A stretch of DNA of 5,325 bases. It comes from Thermoleophilia bacterium. Its GTDB lineage: Bacteria; Actinomycetota; Thermoleophilia; RBG-16-64-13. Under the pieces are notes generated by a model. It saw only the letters and a program-made list of their open reading frames with translations. It ran no database searches and was not told the origin of the DNA. Position 1 is the first letter of the stretch; the number at the start of each line of letters is the position of its first letter. The stretch spans positions 1 to 5,325 of the forward strand of contig JAFGIH010000761.1 in the NCBI GenBank assembly GCA_016929985.1, in the 5' to 3' direction. Below are positions 1-5,325 of this stretch, piece after piece. A program made the position numbers and the translations under genes.

Positions 1-1
1 G

Positions 2-937
<936 letters not shown>

Positions 938-939
938 GT

Positions 940-972
940 GCGCCGGGCGTCTCGACAGCGGGTCGCCGGCGC
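940..972 (+). terminator. Possible terminator hairpin after ligA
   Basis: A perfect 7-bp stem (GCGCCGG at 940-946 with CCGGCGC at 966-972) encloses a 19-nt loop and starts two bases after the ligA stop codon. Only a weak T-containing stretch (TGCTTG) follows, so it is not a canonical Rho-independent terminator. Its position supports an end-of-transcript role. The high GC background makes chance stems common. Confidence 0.3.
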
Positions 973-975
973 TGC

Positions 976-1004
976 TTGACAATCCAACTTCCTCTGCCCA
1001 AAGT
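976..1004 (+). promoter_or_regulatory. Weak candidate promoter (consensus -35, poor -10)
   Basis: A perfect -35 hexamer TTGACA lies at 976-981. With a 17-bp spacer the -10 would be CAAAGT at 999-1004, which matches TATAAT at only three positions. It could drive the short CWB2 gene at 1129, which has no other obvious promoter, but it is not strong evidence. Confidence 0.2.
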
Positions 1005-1059
1005 GGGTTCCAACATCTCAAGCGCCGCCGGTGCGCGGGAACATCGGCGGGTGACGTAC

Positions 1060-1083
1060 TGATGACGGATTGGGCGGTCATCA
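1060..1083. repeat. Inverted repeat, 7-bp arms with 10-bp spacer
   Basis: TGATGAC at 1060-1066 is exactly complementary to GTCATCA at 1077-1083. It sits in the gap upstream of the short CWB2 gene and ends two bases before a second palindrome at 1086-1103. It could be a repressor operator, an RNA hairpin in a leader, or part of a recombination site. Nothing in the sequence decides between these. Confidence 0.4.
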
Positions 1084-1085
1084 CT

Positions 1086-1103
1086 CTGTAGTCCGGACTG
1101 CAG
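1086..1103. repeat. 18-bp near-perfect palindrome
   Basis: CTGTAGTCC is followed directly by GGACTGCAG. All nine pairs match except one T/G pair, which would still be a G-U wobble in RNA. The core AGTCCGGACT is a perfect 10-bp palindrome. With no spacer it is better suited to a dimeric DNA-binding protein than to an RNA hairpin. It ends 25 bp before the ATG at 1129. Confidence 0.45.
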
Positions 1104-1128
1104 GCGTCGTGAGCACCGAAGGGGGGAT

Positions 1129-1650
1129 ATGAGCAGCGCCGTTGCCATCGTCACCCCCGGCTACAGCTTCCCGGACGGCATCGGGTCTACACCCCTTGCC
1201 TGCGGAAGAAAATGGCCGGTCCTGCTCACGGATACGGGCGCCAACCTCAATCCGTATGCCGCCCAAGCGCTGGCCGAACTGGGCATCACCCAGGCCATCA
1301 GAGTGGGAACCTACGCCGCCCTGCCGCAGGGGGTCACCGGCCTGGCCAACCTTAGCGGATCCGATCGATATCACACTAATGTGAACGTGACAGAGTGGGC
1401 CGTGACGAATGGGGGCCTTGTCTTCACCAACATGGGCGTCGCGCCTGGGGATCTATTCCCCGACGCTCTGACGGCGGGGCCATACCTCGGTCGGCTTGAC
1501 GGGGTTCTTCTCCTGAGCCCAGCCGCCGGTCCTCTGCCCAGTTGCATCGCCGCCGAGATCGCGGCCAACGGTTCCGTGGTACGCCGAGTGACATTCTTCG
1601 GCATGCATGACTCGGCGATTACCGCAGTCATAACTGTACTGGGATACTAG
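1129..1650 (+). CDS. Truncated CWB2-type (cell-wall-binding type 2) protein, paralogue of the end of the downstream gene
   Basis: This 173-residue protein is recognisable as cell-wall-binding repeat 2 sequence: an FPD motif at 14-16, LSGSDRYHTN at 75-84 (the family's R/G-x-DRYxT signature), and GDLFPDAL at 107-114 followed by GVLLLSP. Residues 3-173 align over their whole length with the last 174 residues of the protein at 1795-4020, by eye at roughly half identity, including shared LAC, KWP, LLTD, ELGIT and GPYL blocks. It therefore covers about one and a half CWB2 units and begins in the middle of one. It has no signal peptide, although CWB2 domains work outside the cell. A G-rich ribosome-site-like stretch (AAGGGGGG, 1119-1126) lies before ATG 1129. 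The frame is open back to a TGA at 1063-1065 but that part shows no CWB2 similarity. The likeliest reading is a surface-protein gene that lost its 5' portion; a small cytoplasmic product cannot be excluded. Confidence 0.7.
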   Translation: MSSAVAIVTPGYSFPDGIGSTPLACGRKWPVLLTDTGANLNPYAAQALAELGITQAIRVGTYAALPQGVTGLANLSGSDRYHTNVNVTEWAVTNGGLVFTNMGVAPGDLFPDALTAGPYLGRLDGVLLLSPAAGPLPSCIAAEIAANGSVVRRVTFFGMHDSAITAVITVLGY

Positions 1651-1781
1651 AAGAACGGCGGGGTGCGGTGAGCGAGGGCAGCATAGTGAACCAGACGATC
1701 GCCATGGGCAAGGTGGCTCATACGCATCAACAAAGACCCACAAGATCGGCCCGCGGGCGTTGGAGCCGAGTGCGTCAGACT

Positions 1782-1786
1782 GGAGG
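1782..1786 (+). promoter_or_regulatory. Ribosome binding site that sets the start of the surface protein at GTG 1795
   Basis: GGAGG at 1782-1786 lies eight bases before GTG 1795, an ideal Shine-Dalgarno spacing. The in-frame GTG at 1786 overlaps this site and so is a poor start. Starting at 1795 gives MKKPRSRR, a typical charged N-terminus of a signal peptide. Confidence 0.7.
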
Positions 1787-1794
1787 TGGGAGTC

Positions 1795-4020
1795 GTGAAG
1801 AAGCCAAGATCTAGACGTGTTCCCCTGTGCGCGACCGCAGTGCTGTTGGCGGCGGTCTTCACGCTGGCTTTCGCCCCAGCCCAGGGGTTGGGTGCGGCTG
1901 AGCAACCCTCGGGCCTTCCCCCTGGCTTGAGCGCGGCCGACTGGGCCGACATCCGCGGCCAGATCCAAGGTCAGCGGTCTCTTGAATCTCGCGGGGGCAG
2001 AGCAATCCCCGGCCTCTCGCTATCCGCCTCGCCCGTGGGCAGTTCGCTCGTGCAGCAGGCGTATCTCAAGGCTCCGAGCGCGGACGCGCTTGAGTTCGGT
2101 GCCGCCGTGGCCATCTCCGGTGACACAGTGGTGGTGGGAGCGCCGGCCGTTCGTGCCTTCGCAGAACTCGGCATAGACGGGGGTCAGGGTTACGACGGCG
2201 CGAATCGACCAGGGGCGGCCTATGTCTTCACTCGGTCGGGAGACATCTGGACACAAGAGGCCTACCTCAAGGCTTCGAATTCAGAAATGGATGACTGGTT
2301 CGGCTGCTCTGTGGCCATATCCGGCGACACGATAGTAGTGGGAGCCCATGGTGAGAGCAGTAACGCCACCGGCGTGAACGGAGACCAGGCCGACAACAGC
2401 GCCCAGATTGCCGGAGCGGCCTACGTGTTTGCGCGCTCGGGGGGAGCCTGGAGTCAAGAAGCTTATCTCAAGGCCTCGAACACTGACTCGGGAGACGAGT
2501 CCGGTTACTCTGTGACCATCTCAGGCGATACCGTGGTAGTAGGGGCGCCCTCTGAGGACAGCTGTGCCACAGGTGTGAATGGGGACGAGAGCGACAACAG
2601 CAGCAAGAGTGCCGGAGCGGCCTACGTCTTCACCCGCGGCGGCAGCACCTGGGCTCAGGAAGCCTATCTCAAGGCATCGAACACGGACGCCTACCGCCGC
2701 TTCGGCAGCTCCGCCGGCGTCTCGGGAGACACACTGGTGGTCGGCGTGCCCTACGAGTTCAACGATAGCGAGGGCTGCGGCGCCGCATACGTGTTCGTAG
2801 CCTCGTCTATTCCGGCCATCACGGGTATGAGTCCGACGTTCGGCTCCACCGCCGGGGGTACGGAGGTCACAATCACCGGCGCCTCCTTCACCGGTGTGAC
2901 CGGGGTCACCTTCGGTGGCATTCCCGCCACCGACTACACTGTTGACTCCCTCACCCAGATCAGAGCCACCTCTCCCGCCCACGACCCCGGCTCAGTGCAG
3001 GTGCAGGTCACGGCTCCAGGCAACGGGAGCCCTGACACCGCCGCCGATGACTTCCTCTACCTGGATCCGGCCGTCTACACGTCTCTGCGCGGCCGGGACC
3101 GCTTCGACACCGCCCTCAAGATAAGCCGGGCCACCTTCCCACCGGCCGTCTACCCCGACGGCCTGCCCGCCGACTCAGGGGTGGTCCTTGCTCCCGGGTG
3201 GGAGAGCTACCAAGAGGCTCTGTGCGGCGCCCCGCTGGCGGCGGCCTACGGCGGCCCGGTGCTTCTCAGCTCCAAGACCGTCCTGTACTCCGGGGTGCGG
3301 GCCGAGCTGGAGCGCCTCGATCCTGACCACGTCTTCTGCATCGGTCTTACGCTGGCGCTGGCCGACCAGGTGCGGGCGGCACTACCTTCGGCCGCGGTGA
3401 CATCCATCAACGGCATCCTCAACAACGTCTACCACATGAGCTACCTGGTGGCGAAGAAGCTGGCGGAGAGGGTGGACGCTACCGGCGGGGATACCTCGCC
3501 GGCCACCGGCGTTGTCACCATAGGCACCAACTTCCCCGATGCCATCGGGGTCTCGGCTCTGGCCTGCCACAAGAAGTGGCCCATCCTACTCACCGACTAT
3601 GCGGACAAAGAGCATCCCATGAACACCTGGGTCGTGCGGGCCGTGAACGAGCTGGGCATCACCACCTGCGTGAAGGCCGGCACCTACGCCCCCGACCCGG
3701 CGGGCATCACCGGGCTGGGCAACTTCTCCGGAGCCGATCGCTATCACACCAACGCCAACGGGGTCCTCTGGGCCAGAGCCTACGCCGGTCTCAGCTCCTC
3801 CCACACCGCTCTTGCCACCGGGGACAAGTTCCCCGATGCGCTGGCGGCCGGGCCCTACCTGGCCAAAGATCACGGCATCCTTCTTCTCAGTCCCCTGCAG
3901 GGGCCCTTGCCCCCGGTCATCGGTGACCTTCTGGCTGCCAGCCGGGCCGAGGTGGAGCACGTCACCTTCATCGCCTGCATCGAACCGGTGATCGGGCAGG
4001 TGAAGGCGCTCTTGCCGTAG
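1795..4020 (+). CDS. Secreted modular surface protein: FG-GAP beta-propeller repeats, IPT/TIG domain, three CWB2 cell-wall-binding repeats
   Basis: The 741-residue product starts with a Sec-type signal peptide (MKKPRSRR, then a hydrophobic core at about 10-27; cleavage probably near GLGAAEQ, 31-37). A linker leads to four FG-GAP/integrin-alpha-like propeller repeats at about 88-338, each carrying QEAYLKAS..., then (V)AISGDTVVVGAP, then GAAYVF. An IPT/TIG immunoglobulin-like domain follows at about 339-424 (IPAITGMSPTFGSTAGGTEVT... ending DDFLYL). Three CWB2 units fill 427-741; the first (LRGRDRFDTALKIS, 431-444) and third (FSGADRYHTN, from 644) have clear signatures and the middle one (from about 537) is degenerate. 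CWB2 repeats are known to hold proteins non-covalently to Gram-positive cell walls, so this protein should be wall-attached with the propeller exposed. Five cysteines in the CWB2 part could form disulfides. Four repeats are fewer than the seven blades of an integrin-type propeller. The ligand is unknown. An adhesin or a surface-layer component is my inference. Confidence 0.9.
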   Translation: MKKPRSRRVPLCATAVLLAAVFTLAFAPAQGLGAAEQPSGLPPGLSAADWADIRGQIQGQRSLESRGGRAIPGLSLSASPVGSSLVQQAYLKAPSADALEFGAAVAISGDTVVVGAPAVRAFAELGIDGGQGYDGANRPGAAYVFTRSGDIWTQEAYLKASNSEMDDWFGCSVAISGDTIVVGAHGESSNATGVNGDQADNSAQIAGAAYVFARSGGAWSQEAYLKASNTDSGDESGYSVTISGDTVVVGAPSEDSCATGVNGDESDNSSKSAGAAYVFTRGGSTWAQEAYLKASNTDAYRRFGSSAGVSGDTLVVGVPYEFNDSEGCGAAYVFVASSIPAITGMSPTFGSTAGGTEVTITGASFTGVTGVTFGGIPATDYTVDSLTQIRATSPAHDPGSVQVQVTAPGNGSPDTAADDFLYLDPAVYTSLRGRDRFDTALKISRATFPPAVYPDGLPADSGVVLAPGWESYQEALCGAPLAAAYGGPVLLSSKTVLYSGVRAELERLDPDHVFCIGLTLALADQVRAALPSAAVTSINGILNNVYHMSYLVAKKLAERVDATGGDTSPATGVVTIGTNFPDAIGVSALACHKKWPILLTDYADKEHPMNTWVVRAVNELGITTCVKAGTYAPDPAGITGLGNFSGADRYHTNANGVLWARAYAGLSSSHTALATGDKFPDALAAGPYLAKDHGILLLSPLQGPLPPVIGDLLAASRAEVEHVTFIACIEPVIGQVKALLP
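2056..2808 (+). repeat. Four tandem FG-GAP coding repeats, about 200 bp period
   Basis: Units begin at the QAYLKA/QEAYLKA codons at 2056, 2254, 2455 and 2656, giving spacings of 198, 201 and 201 bp; the fourth unit is shorter. Units 2 and 3 also share an insert of the type ATGVNGDxxDNS before AGAAYVF, unit 1 has a divergent version, and unit 4 lacks it. The bases are clearly similar between units (for example around CTCAAGGC...TCGAA) but not identical, which fits older duplication under protein-level selection. Confidence 0.85.
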
Positions 4021-4063
4021 TGGCCGTGGAGTAGGGGAGCCTGCGCCGCCGGGATGTCATTGC

Positions 4064-4342
4064 GGCCGGCTCGCGCAGTACATCGAGTACGCCAACAACG
4101 TCGAGACCCTCCGCGGCGATCTCTACGGCGGCCTCTACCGAGAGCCCGTCGAGAGCGGCACCCCGGTCTTCTTCGCCCTGGTCACCACCGAGCGAGGAGA
4201 CGTGGTCGAGCTCCTGGACGGCTCCGGCTCACCCTTCGCCGCCTACCGCTACGACGCCTGGGGTAACCCGCAGGGCACCGGCAACCTCTCGACCGGCATC
4301 TGGACCCAGACCACCAGTCTCATCACCGACCCGGCACTGGCG
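4064..4342 (+). pseudogene. RHS/YD-repeat protein fragment (5' and 3' truncated)
   Basis: Reading in the frame of position 4202, the sequence gives YIEYANNVETLRGDLYGG, then PVFFALVTTERGDVVELLDG, then SPFAAYRYDAWGNPQGTG and an end at SLITDPALA (4340-4342). The YRYDAWGNP block is the hallmark of RHS/YD-repeat proteins, large secreted or surface toxins and cell-surface proteins. In full-length members this point is normally followed by an RYxGYxYD-type segment and the RYYDP core end. Here the similarity stops at about 4342 and the frame continues as proline/arginine-rich sequence of no recognisable family. No start codon with a ribosome site precedes it. About 93 codons remain of a gene normally many hundreds long. 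The left limit is approximate, since the frame is open further upstream. Confidence 0.75.
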
Positions 4343-4356
4343 CCCGCATGCGCGGG
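4343..4356. repeat. Small hairpin at the RHS break point
   Basis: CCCGC (4343-4347) and GCGGG (4352-4356) flank ATGC and sit exactly where RHS similarity ends. The stem is only 5 bp and GC-rich, so it may be chance. The rest of the stretch up to the toxin promoter (4357-4450) holds nothing else I can recognise. Confidence 0.2.
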
Positions 4357-4451
4357 AGAATCACCACCCCTCCACTCTCAACCCGAAGGCCGAGGCGCTC
4401 TGCGTCGCGGATGGCCATCATGGGTCTGGGGCCGGATTCCTGCCTCATGTA

Positions 4452-4470
4452 ACACTAAGTGTGATAGTAT
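4452..4470 (+). promoter_or_regulatory. Promoter and operator-like palindrome of the toxin-antitoxin operon
   Basis: ACACT-A-AGTGT (4452-4462) is a perfect 11-bp inverted repeat. It directly precedes an extended -10 element, TGT followed by GATAGT (4463-4468; TAGTAT at 4465-4470 is an alternative). No good -35 is visible. Transcription would start near 4475-4477, only about 6-8 bases before the toxin GTG, so the message may be nearly leaderless. A palindrome overlapping the promoter spacer is where a HigA-type antitoxin is expected to bind and repress its own operon; binding here is inference. Confidence 0.5.
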
Positions 4471-4482
4471 GGGGGTCGCCGG

Positions 4483-4872
4483 GTGCGGATCTTCAAGACG
4501 GCGCGGTTTGTTCGGTTCGCCCGAGCGGAGCACATCTCCGACGGCCAACTGCGCCAGGCGGTCGCCAGAGCCGAGTCAGGGCAGTACGATGGACGGCTGG
4601 GCGGGGAAGTGATCAAGCAGCGGCTGGCGAGACGGGGTGAGGGCCGTTCTAGAGGGTACAGGGCCGTTGTCCTGCATCGCGCCGGGGAGAGGGCAGTCTT
4701 CGTCTTTGGATACGCCAAGAGCAGACGCGATGATCTGAGGCCGGATGAGGTGGCCCAGTTCAAACGAGTAGCCAGATACGTTCTGTCGCTCACTGACGAC
4801 CAGCTTGCTGTTCTGGTCGCGCGGGGCGACCTGGAGGAGGTGGTGGCGGATGATTCAGGAATACCGAAGTGA
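4483..4872 (+). CDS. higB: Type II toxin-antitoxin system toxin, RelE/HigB-like (COG4737-type)
   Basis: This 129-residue basic protein matches the RelE-like toxin family exemplified by COG4737/PF06296 proteins: it starts MRIFKTARFVRFAR, continues with ISDGQLRQAVARAE, GGEVIKQRLAR (40-50), GRSRGYRAVVLHR (54-66) and RAVFVFGYAKSRRDDL (70-85), and ends in a helical tail. Its length is normal for the family. Relatives of the RelE/HigB fold are mRNA interferases that cut mRNA on the ribosome, but the activity of this subgroup is less well established. The GTG start is chosen because the family N-terminus begins exactly there; G-rich sequence at 4471-4475 may help ribosome binding. The last 23 bases overlap the antitoxin gene. 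No frameshift or missing block is seen, so the toxin is probably intact. The gene symbol is by family analogy. Confidence 0.87.
   Translation: MRIFKTARFVRFARAEHISDGQLRQAVARAESGQYDGRLGGEVIKQRLARRGEGRSRGYRAVVLHRAGERAVFVFGYAKSRRDDLRPDEVAQFKRVARYVLSLTDDQLAVLVARGDLEEVVADDSGIPK
4833..4840 (+). promoter_or_regulatory. Ribosome binding site of the antitoxin inside the toxin gene
   Basis: GGAGGAGG lies nine bases before ATG 4850, within the 3' end of the toxin coding sequence. It is a much stronger site than anything before the toxin GTG, which would favour antitoxin synthesis from the shared message, as required for a type II pair. Confidence 0.7.
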
Positions 4873-5167
4873 TGCACTTGCCTCCGTCCATGAGGTCGCG
4901 GAGGCTCTGCGTGACATCGGCGCCATCGACAAGCAGACCATGCGGGAGTTCGACGAAGCCTGTCTGACGCCGGTGCGGGCCTTCACTCCTGCCGAGATCC
5001 GGTCCATCCGTATGCGCGAACATCTCTCTCAGTCGGTTTTCGCCCGGTATCTGAACGTGTCGAAGAACCTGGTCTCCGACTGGGAGCGAGGGGTGAAGAA
5101 GCCCGGTGGTCCCGCGCTGCGCCTTCTCACCATCGTCGACGCCAAGGGAGCGCAGGCGATCGTCTGA
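4850..5167 (+). CDS. higA: HigA-like antitoxin with Xre-type helix-turn-helix
   Basis: The 105-residue product has a helical N-terminal part (1-44, MIQEYRSDALASVHEVAEAL and on to REFDEACL) and an Xre/Cro-type helix-turn-helix at about 46-98: FTPAEIRSIRMREHLSQ, FARYLNVSKNLVSDWERG, then PGGPALRLLTIV. The SQSVFARYLNVSKNLVSDWE core is the turn and recognition helix typical of HigA antitoxins. It would bind and neutralise the preceding toxin and repress the operon. ATG 4850 is preferred because of the strong ribosome site and because an upstream start would add sequence with no family match. It overlaps the toxin by 23 bases, a sign of translational coupling. Toxin-before-antitoxin order is usual for HigBA and unusual for most other type II pairs. 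The protein looks complete. Confidence 0.88.
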   Translation: MIQEYRSDALASVHEVAEALRDIGAIDKQTMREFDEACLTPVRAFTPAEIRSIRMREHLSQSVFARYLNVSKNLVSDWERGVKKPGGPALRLLTIVDAKGAQAIV

Positions 5168-5174
5168 AGGCTGA

Positions 5175-5206
5175 GGGGGCGCTTACCGGGGTCCGCCGGC
5201 GCCCCC
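5175..5206 (+). terminator. Terminator-like hairpin after the toxin-antitoxin operon
   Basis: GGGGGCGC (5175-5182) pairs perfectly with GCGCCCCC (5199-5206) around a 16-nt loop, beginning seven bases after the antitoxin stop codon. There is no T tract after it, so it may work poorly alone, or with Rho, or serve only as a 3' stabilising stem. Confidence 0.5.
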
Positions 5207-5221
5207 GCGCGCATGAGCGGC

Positions 5222-5236
5222 CGAGGATCGTCCTCG
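5222..5236. repeat. Inverted repeat over the -35 region of the next promoter
   Basis: CGAGGA (5222-5227) and TCCTCG (5231-5236) flank TCG. It lies between the terminator-like stem and the -10 element at 5244, at the place where a -35 box would be. It could be a second terminator stem or an operator. Confidence 0.35.
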
Positions 5237-5240
5237 CCTG

Positions 5241-5249
5241 TGCTATACT
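5241..5249 (+). promoter_or_regulatory. Extended -10 promoter for the RNA leader at the right edge
   Basis: TGC followed by TATACT (5244-5249) is a close match to an extended -10 element, five of six to TATAAT plus the TGn. No good -35 is seen, which extended -10 promoters tolerate. The predicted start is near 5256, five bases before the leader RNA's first helix strand. Confidence 0.6.
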
Positions 5250-5255
5250 GCCCGC

Positions 5256-5325
5256 CGCTATCCGCCACAGACAGCTGGTGCCGCCACGGCGGCAGAAGCG
5301 GAGCGGCGGAGGGCCGGTCCCGGAA
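5256..5325 (+). promoter_or_regulatory. Possible 5' half of a ribosomal protein L10 (rplJ) leader RNA, cut by window edge
   Basis: From the predicted start, TCCGCC (5261-5266) is followed by ACAGACA and then GCTGG (5274-5278). This resembles the L10-leader pattern (Rfam RF00557) as I recall it, where PCC-type sequence precedes an asymmetric loop ending AGACA and then a GCAGG strand. A perfect hairpin follows, TGCCGCC-AC-GGCGGCA (5279-5294). In that family L10 binds the leader of rplJ-rplL mRNA and represses translation. The matching 3' strands (CCAGC, CGA, GGCGGA order) would lie past 5325. A GGCGGA at 5305-5310 can pair with 5261-5266 but lacks the expected loop, so another structured leader is possible. 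No coding region starts within this stretch. Confidence 0.35.

Noticed and set aside
1371..1384. TCACA-CTAA-TGTGA inverted repeat, similar in style to the toxin-antitoxin palindrome
   Set aside because: It lies inside the CWB2 coding sequence at the conserved YHTN codons, where the codons explain the bases. The half-site order is not that of a CRP site.
1651..1785. The gap between the two CWB2 genes, examined for a promoter, terminator or small gene
   Set aside because: I found no convincing -35/-10 pair, no strong hairpin and no coding segment apart from the ribosome site at 1782-1786.
1786..1794. GTG 1786 as start of the surface protein
   Set aside because: It overlaps the GGAGG ribosome site itself, whereas GTG 1795 has ideal spacing and gives a standard charged signal-peptide N-terminus.
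2056..2808. Regular about 200-bp repeats considered as CRISPR or another non-coding array
   Set aside because: The period equals 66-67 codons of FG-GAP protein repeat, the frame is open throughout, and similarity follows the protein motif.
4323..4448. A 41-codon minus-strand frame divergent from the toxin, near the operator palindrome
   Set aside because: It has an ATG but no ribosome site that I can point to and no recognisable domain, and it overlaps the end of the RHS fragment. Chance is the simpler explanation.
4202..4612. A 136-codon frame starting inside the RHS fragment and running into the toxin gene
   Set aside because: Only its first part is RHS-like; after 4342 it has no family resemblance and its end overlaps the well-supported toxin in another frame. 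It is better described as an RHS remnant whose frame happens to stay open.
938..5167. The whole insert considered as one new defence or secretion system
   Set aside because: The parts are a surface protein and its remnant, an RHS fragment and a standard toxin-antitoxin pair, with no shared operon structure linking them. Co-location in a variable region explains them.

Overview
The window reads as high-GC chromosomal DNA with every supportable gene on the + strand. GTG starts, strong G+C bias and a secreted protein ending in cell-wall-binding type 2 (CWB2, Pfam CW_binding_2) repeats point to a Gram-positive, most likely an actinomycete-type lineage (Actinomycetota). This placement is inference; no rRNA or other phylogenetic marker except part of ligA is present.

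Layout. (1) 2-937: the 3' end of ligA, the NAD+-dependent DNA ligase, cut by the left window edge, with its zinc finger, helix-hairpin-helix region and BRCT domain. (2) 938-1128: a non-coding gap with a terminator-like hairpin and two adjacent inverted repeats. (3) 1129-1650: a short CWB2-type gene that looks like the C-terminal quarter of a once larger surface protein, paralogous to the end of the next gene. (4) 1795-4020: the main gene, a secreted modular surface protein built as signal peptide, four FG-GAP beta-propeller repeats, one IPT/TIG domain and three CWB2 repeats. (5) 4064-4342: a headless and tailless fragment of an RHS/YD-repeat protein. (6) 4452-5167: a compact type II toxin-antitoxin operon, toxin first (RelE/HigB-like, COG4737 type), antitoxin second (HigA-like HTH), with a palindrome at its promoter. 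(7) 5168-5325: non-coding, with inverted repeats, a good extended -10 promoter and, at the right edge, what looks like the 5' half of a ribosomal protein L10 (rplJ) leader RNA.

How it fits together. The stretch between ligA and the putative rplJ leader looks like an accessory insert between housekeeping loci: two generations of a surface-protein family, a decayed RHS gene and a toxin-antitoxin pair. Such loci are often found in variable regions. The surface protein would be exported, held to the wall through its CWB2 repeats and present its propeller and Ig-like module outward, probably for binding a partner or surface; the ligand cannot be read from the sequence. I see no convincing new multi-gene system. 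The most useful points for follow-up are the surface protein's architecture and its truncated neighbour, the paired inverted repeats at 1060-1103, the RHS scar next to the toxin-antitoxin operon, and the L10-leader-like RNA.
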